A stretch of DNA of 7,740 nt. Origin: JASHVB01 sp049522565 (lineage in GTDB: Bacteria > Pseudomonadota > Alphaproteobacteria > Acetobacterales > Acetobacteraceae). The notes under the pieces were generated by a model. That model saw only the letters and a program-made list of their open reading frames with translations. It had not been told where the DNA came from and searched no databases. The DNA is taken from NCBI GenBank assembly GCA_049522565.1, contig JBEKNT010000340.1, positions 1-7,740 of the forward strand, in the 5' to 3' direction. The position numbers and the translations under genes were made by a program. Of this stretch, positions 6,050 through 7,740 are shown one piece after another. Each line of letters opens with the position of its first letter. The stretch's first letter is position 1.

Positions 6050-6207
6050 GAGAACCTCTCCCACCTATTGGGAGAGGTCGGCGCATGTAAGCGCGACGGA
6101 TGACGGTGCAGCGTGCGGCACGTTGCGGAAGACAGCAGCGGGGCGACCCGATCACCCTCACCCGGCGCTGCGCGCCGACCTCTCCCGCAGGGGGGAGAGG
6201 TTGTCAT
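6046..6207 (-). CDS. Possible 53-codon bridge ORF between murC and murB
   Basis: The ATG at 6207 overlaps the murC TGA (6204-6206) as ATGA and has GGGAGG (6214-6219) 6 nt upstream. The frame crosses the whole repeat element and ends with TGA 6046-6048, which overlaps the murB ATG (6047-6049), again as ATGA. The peptide begins MTTSPPCGRGRR and is basic and repeat-derived, so a protein function is unlikely. Its value may be to keep translation continuous from murC to murB. The ATG at 6207 is probably where murB started before the element arrived. Confidence 0.4.
   Translation of the reverse strand: MTTSPPCGRGRRAAPGEGDRVAPLLSSATCRTLHRHPSRLHAPTSPNRWERFS
6050..6202. repeat. Composite palindromic element, repeat family I, degenerate copy in the murC-murB junction
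   Basis: The right half (6145-6200) matches the murB-ddl copy closely: gacccgatcaccctcaccc, then a small ggcgctgcgcgcc hairpin, then the cctctcccgc...gggagagg end. The left half keeps only the terminal hairpin and tcggcgc (6055-6085), and the middle has diverged. The ends are aacctctccc and gggagaggtt. The 5-bp sequence gtcat flanks the element on both sides (6045-6049 and 6203-6207) and may be a target-site duplication. It contains the murC stop and murB start on either edge. Confidence 0.85.
6055..6077 (-). promoter_or_regulatory. Hairpin that buries the murB ribosome binding site
   Basis: In the minus-strand RNA, CCTCUCCC (6077-6070) can pair with GGGAGAGG (6062-6055) in a perfect 8-bp stem around a 7-nt loop. 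The 3' arm is the murB Shine-Dalgarno and ends 5 nt before the ATG. Free ribosomes would meet a closed site. A ribosome translating the 53-codon frame upstream would open it. Confidence 0.55.
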
Positions 6208-7649
6208 ACGCCACCTCCCGCCGCGCGACGCGGCGCCGCCGCGGCTTGCAGCTCGGTCAGCTCCGCCGGCAGCGTGGCAGCCCATTGCGTGATCGAACCG
6301 GCGCCGAGGCACACGACGAAGTCGCCCGACCGGGCAATCGCGTTCACCATCTCCGCCAGCCGCGCCGGCGACGGCAGCGCCACCACCGATCGGTGGCCGC
6401 GCGCGCGCAGCCCTTCAACCAGCGCATCGCGATTCACACCCTCGATGGGAGCTTCTCCCGCGGCATAGACGTCAGCGACGATCACCGTGCCGGCGTCGTT
6501 CATGCAGGTGCAGAACTCGTTGAACAGTGCATGGAGCCGCGTGTAGCGATGCGGCTGCACCACCGCGATGACGTCGCGCGCGCCGGCCTGGCGCGCCGCT
6601 TTCAACACCGCGGCGATCTCCACCGGATGGTGGCCGTAGTCGTCGATCACCGTGATGCCGCCGGCCTCGCCGGTCTTGGTAAAGCGCCGCTTGACGCCCT
6701 TGAAGCCGAGGAACGCGCTGCGCAGCGTGGCGTCGTCGATTTCCATCTCCAGACCGACCGCGACCGCGGCCAAGGCGTTCTGCACGTTGTGGCTGCCAAG
6801 CATCGGCAGGCGGAACGGACCCATGCGCCGCTGGCGGTTGCGCGCGCGGTCGGTGACGATGACCTCGAAGGTGGAGCCCAGCTTGTCGGGCACCACGCGT
6901 TCGGCCCGCACATCGGCCTGCGGCGAGAATCCGTAGGTGGTGATGCGATGATCCGACAAGCGCGGAATCATCTGCTGCACCGACGGATGATCGATGCACA
7001 GCACGGCAAATCCGTAGAACGGCACGTTGGCAACGAACTGATCGTAGCCGGCGATCATCGCCTCGGCCGAGCCCCAATGGTCCAGGTGCTCCGGGTCCAT
7101 ATTGGTGACGATGGCGATCACCGCGGGCAGGCGCAGGAAGCTGCCGTCGGATTCGTCTGCCTCCACCACCATCCAGTCACCGGCGCCGAGCCGCGTGTTG
7201 GTGCCGTACGCATTGATGATGCCGCCGTTGATCACCGTCGGATCGAGCCGCGCCGCCTCCAGCACCGCGGCGATCAGGCTGGTGGTGGTGGTCTTGCCGT
7301 GCGTGCCGCCAACCGCGATCGACCATTTCAACCGCATCAGCTCGGCGAGCATTTCGGCGCGCCGCACCACCGGGATCAGTTTTTCCCGGGCCGCGGCGAT
7401 CTCGGGGTTGTCGCGCCGGATCGCGGAGGAAACCACGACGACCTGCGCGGAGCCGAGATTAGCTGCGTCGTGACCGACCGCGACCGGGATGCCGGCGTCG
7501 CGCAAACGTTTCACGTTGGCGGAATCGGCGATGTCGCTGCCTTGCACCGAATAGCCAAGATTGTGCAGCACCTCGGCGATGCCGGACATGCCGATGCCGC
7601 CGATGCCGACGAAATGGATGGTGCCGATGGAGAGAGGCAACGCCCTCAT
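6204..7649 (-). CDS. murC: UDP-N-acetylmuramate--L-alanine ligase MurC
   Basis: ATP-dependent cytoplasmic ligase that adds L-alanine to UDP-MurNAc, the first step of the peptide stem. The 481-residue product shows the N-terminal UDP-binding GIGGIGMSG at 15-23, the ATP loop GGTHGKTTTT at 114-123, EADESDGSF at 163-171, TNMDPEHLDHW at 182-192, the central-domain GSHNVQNALAA at 285-295, DDYGHHPVEI at 336-345, QPHRYTR at 365-371, and LGAGSI at 448-453 in the C-terminal domain. Length is normal. The ATG at 7649 has AAGGAAGG 7 nt upstream. The stop overlaps an ATG with its own SD. The murC reaction follows MurB in the pathway although the gene precedes murB here, as is common in dcw clusters. Confidence 0.97.
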   Translation of the reverse strand: MRALPLSIGTIHFVGIGGIGMSGIAEVLHNLGYSVQGSDIADSANVKRLRDAGIPVAVGHDAANLGSAQVVVVSSAIRRDNPEIAAAREKLIPVVRRAEMLAELMRLKWSIAVGGTHGKTTTTSLIAAVLEAARLDPTVINGGIINAYGTNTRLGAGDWMVVEADESDGSFLRLPAVIAIVTNMDPEHLDHWGSAEAMIAGYDQFVANVPFYGFAVLCIDHPSVQQMIPRLSDHRITTYGFSPQADVRAERVVPDKLGSTFEVIVTDRARNRQRRMGPFRLPMLGSHNVQNALAAVAVGLEMEIDDATLRSAFLGFKGVKRRFTKTGEAGGITVIDDYGHHPVEIAAVLKAARQAGARDVIAVVQPHRYTRLHALFNEFCTCMNDAGTVIVADVYAAGEAPIEGVNRDALVEGLRARGHRSVVALPSPARLAEMVNAIARSGDFVVCLGAGSITQWAATLPAELTELQAAAAPRRAAGGGV

Positions 7650-7656
7650 GTGCGGG

Positions 7657-7664
7657 CCTTCCTT
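7657..7664 (-). promoter_or_regulatory. murC ribosome binding site
   Basis: AAGGAAGG lies 7 nt before the ATG at 7649, supporting that start. The repeat begins about 8 bp further upstream. Confidence 0.75.
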
Positions 7665-7672
7665 GCTTTAGG

Positions 7673-7730
7673 CTCCCCCTCCCCTGGAGGGCTTGAGCCG
7701 CGAAGCGGATCAAGGTTGGGGGGAGGGGTT
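7673..7730. repeat. Repeat family II element upstream of murC, possibly cut by the window edge
   Basis: It starts ctccccctcccc and ends ggttggggggaggggt, as in the arms of the ftsQ-ftsA palindrome. The interior differs and carries its own hairpin, cttgagccgc / gcggatcaag around gaa with one mismatch. Only one arm is seen; an inverted partner may lie beyond 7740. It sits in the 91 bp before murC, where a gene junction (murG in many relatives) would be expected. Confidence 0.7.
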
Positions 7731-7740
7731 TGTGGGGCAC

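Noticed and set aside
5108..6064. murB start at GTG 6064
   Set aside because: This GTG lies inside the repeat's terminal hairpin with no SD before it. ATG 6049 has GGGAGAGG at 5 nt.
7459..7740. 93-codon minus frame entering from the window edge
   Set aside because: It begins in the repeat and overlaps the murC N-terminus in another frame. The part over murC is a shadow. The part over the repeat might be a bridge frame like the others, but the upstream gene is not visible.
1..7740. A new defence, toxin-antitoxin or mobile gene system
   Set aside because: All real coding regions are standard dcw genes. The only unexplained structure is in the junction elements and their short frames.

Overview
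The window is the end of a division and cell wall (dcw) gene cluster from a GC-rich alphaproteobacterium. All six genes are on the minus strand, in the order murC, murB, ddl, ftsQ, ftsA, ftsZ (right to left on the page). The gene order, the alphaproteobacterial look of FtsZ (core sequence, long Pro/Ala linker, LDIPAFLRR tail) and the base composition suggest Rhodospirillales, perhaps Acetobacteraceae; that family-level placement is inference. No gene is coded on the plus strand, and the long plus-strand open frames are antisense shadows.

Layout in order of transcription: the window opens with part of a G/C-tract repeat (7673-7730), then murC (7649-6204), a 153-bp palindromic element, murB (6049-5108), a second copy of that element, ddl (about 4946-4026), ftsQ (4038-3181, overlapping ddl by 13 nt), a 113-bp near-perfect palindrome of another family, ftsA (3003-1702), a 73-bp gap with possible cell-cycle regulatory sites, and ftsZ (1628-6). 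MurC, MurB and Ddl make UDP-MurNAc-L-Ala, UDP-MurNAc and D-Ala-D-Ala for peptidoglycan. FtsQ, FtsA and FtsZ build the division ring.

The proteins are ordinary; the junctions are not. Palindromic elements sit in three of the five gene-gene junctions. In each case a good Shine-Dalgarno plus ATG remains at the end of the upstream gene, before the element, as though the downstream gene once started there. At murC/murB and ftsQ/ftsA a 53- or 55-codon frame runs from that old ATG through the element and ends in an ATGA overlap with the present start. At murB/ddl the old ATG is in frame with ddl, but the element brings a TAA in its apical loop. No ATG, GTG or TTG then lies in frame before the conserved N-terminal VLYGGISAER motif of Ddl. 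How ddl is now initiated is the main open question of the window.
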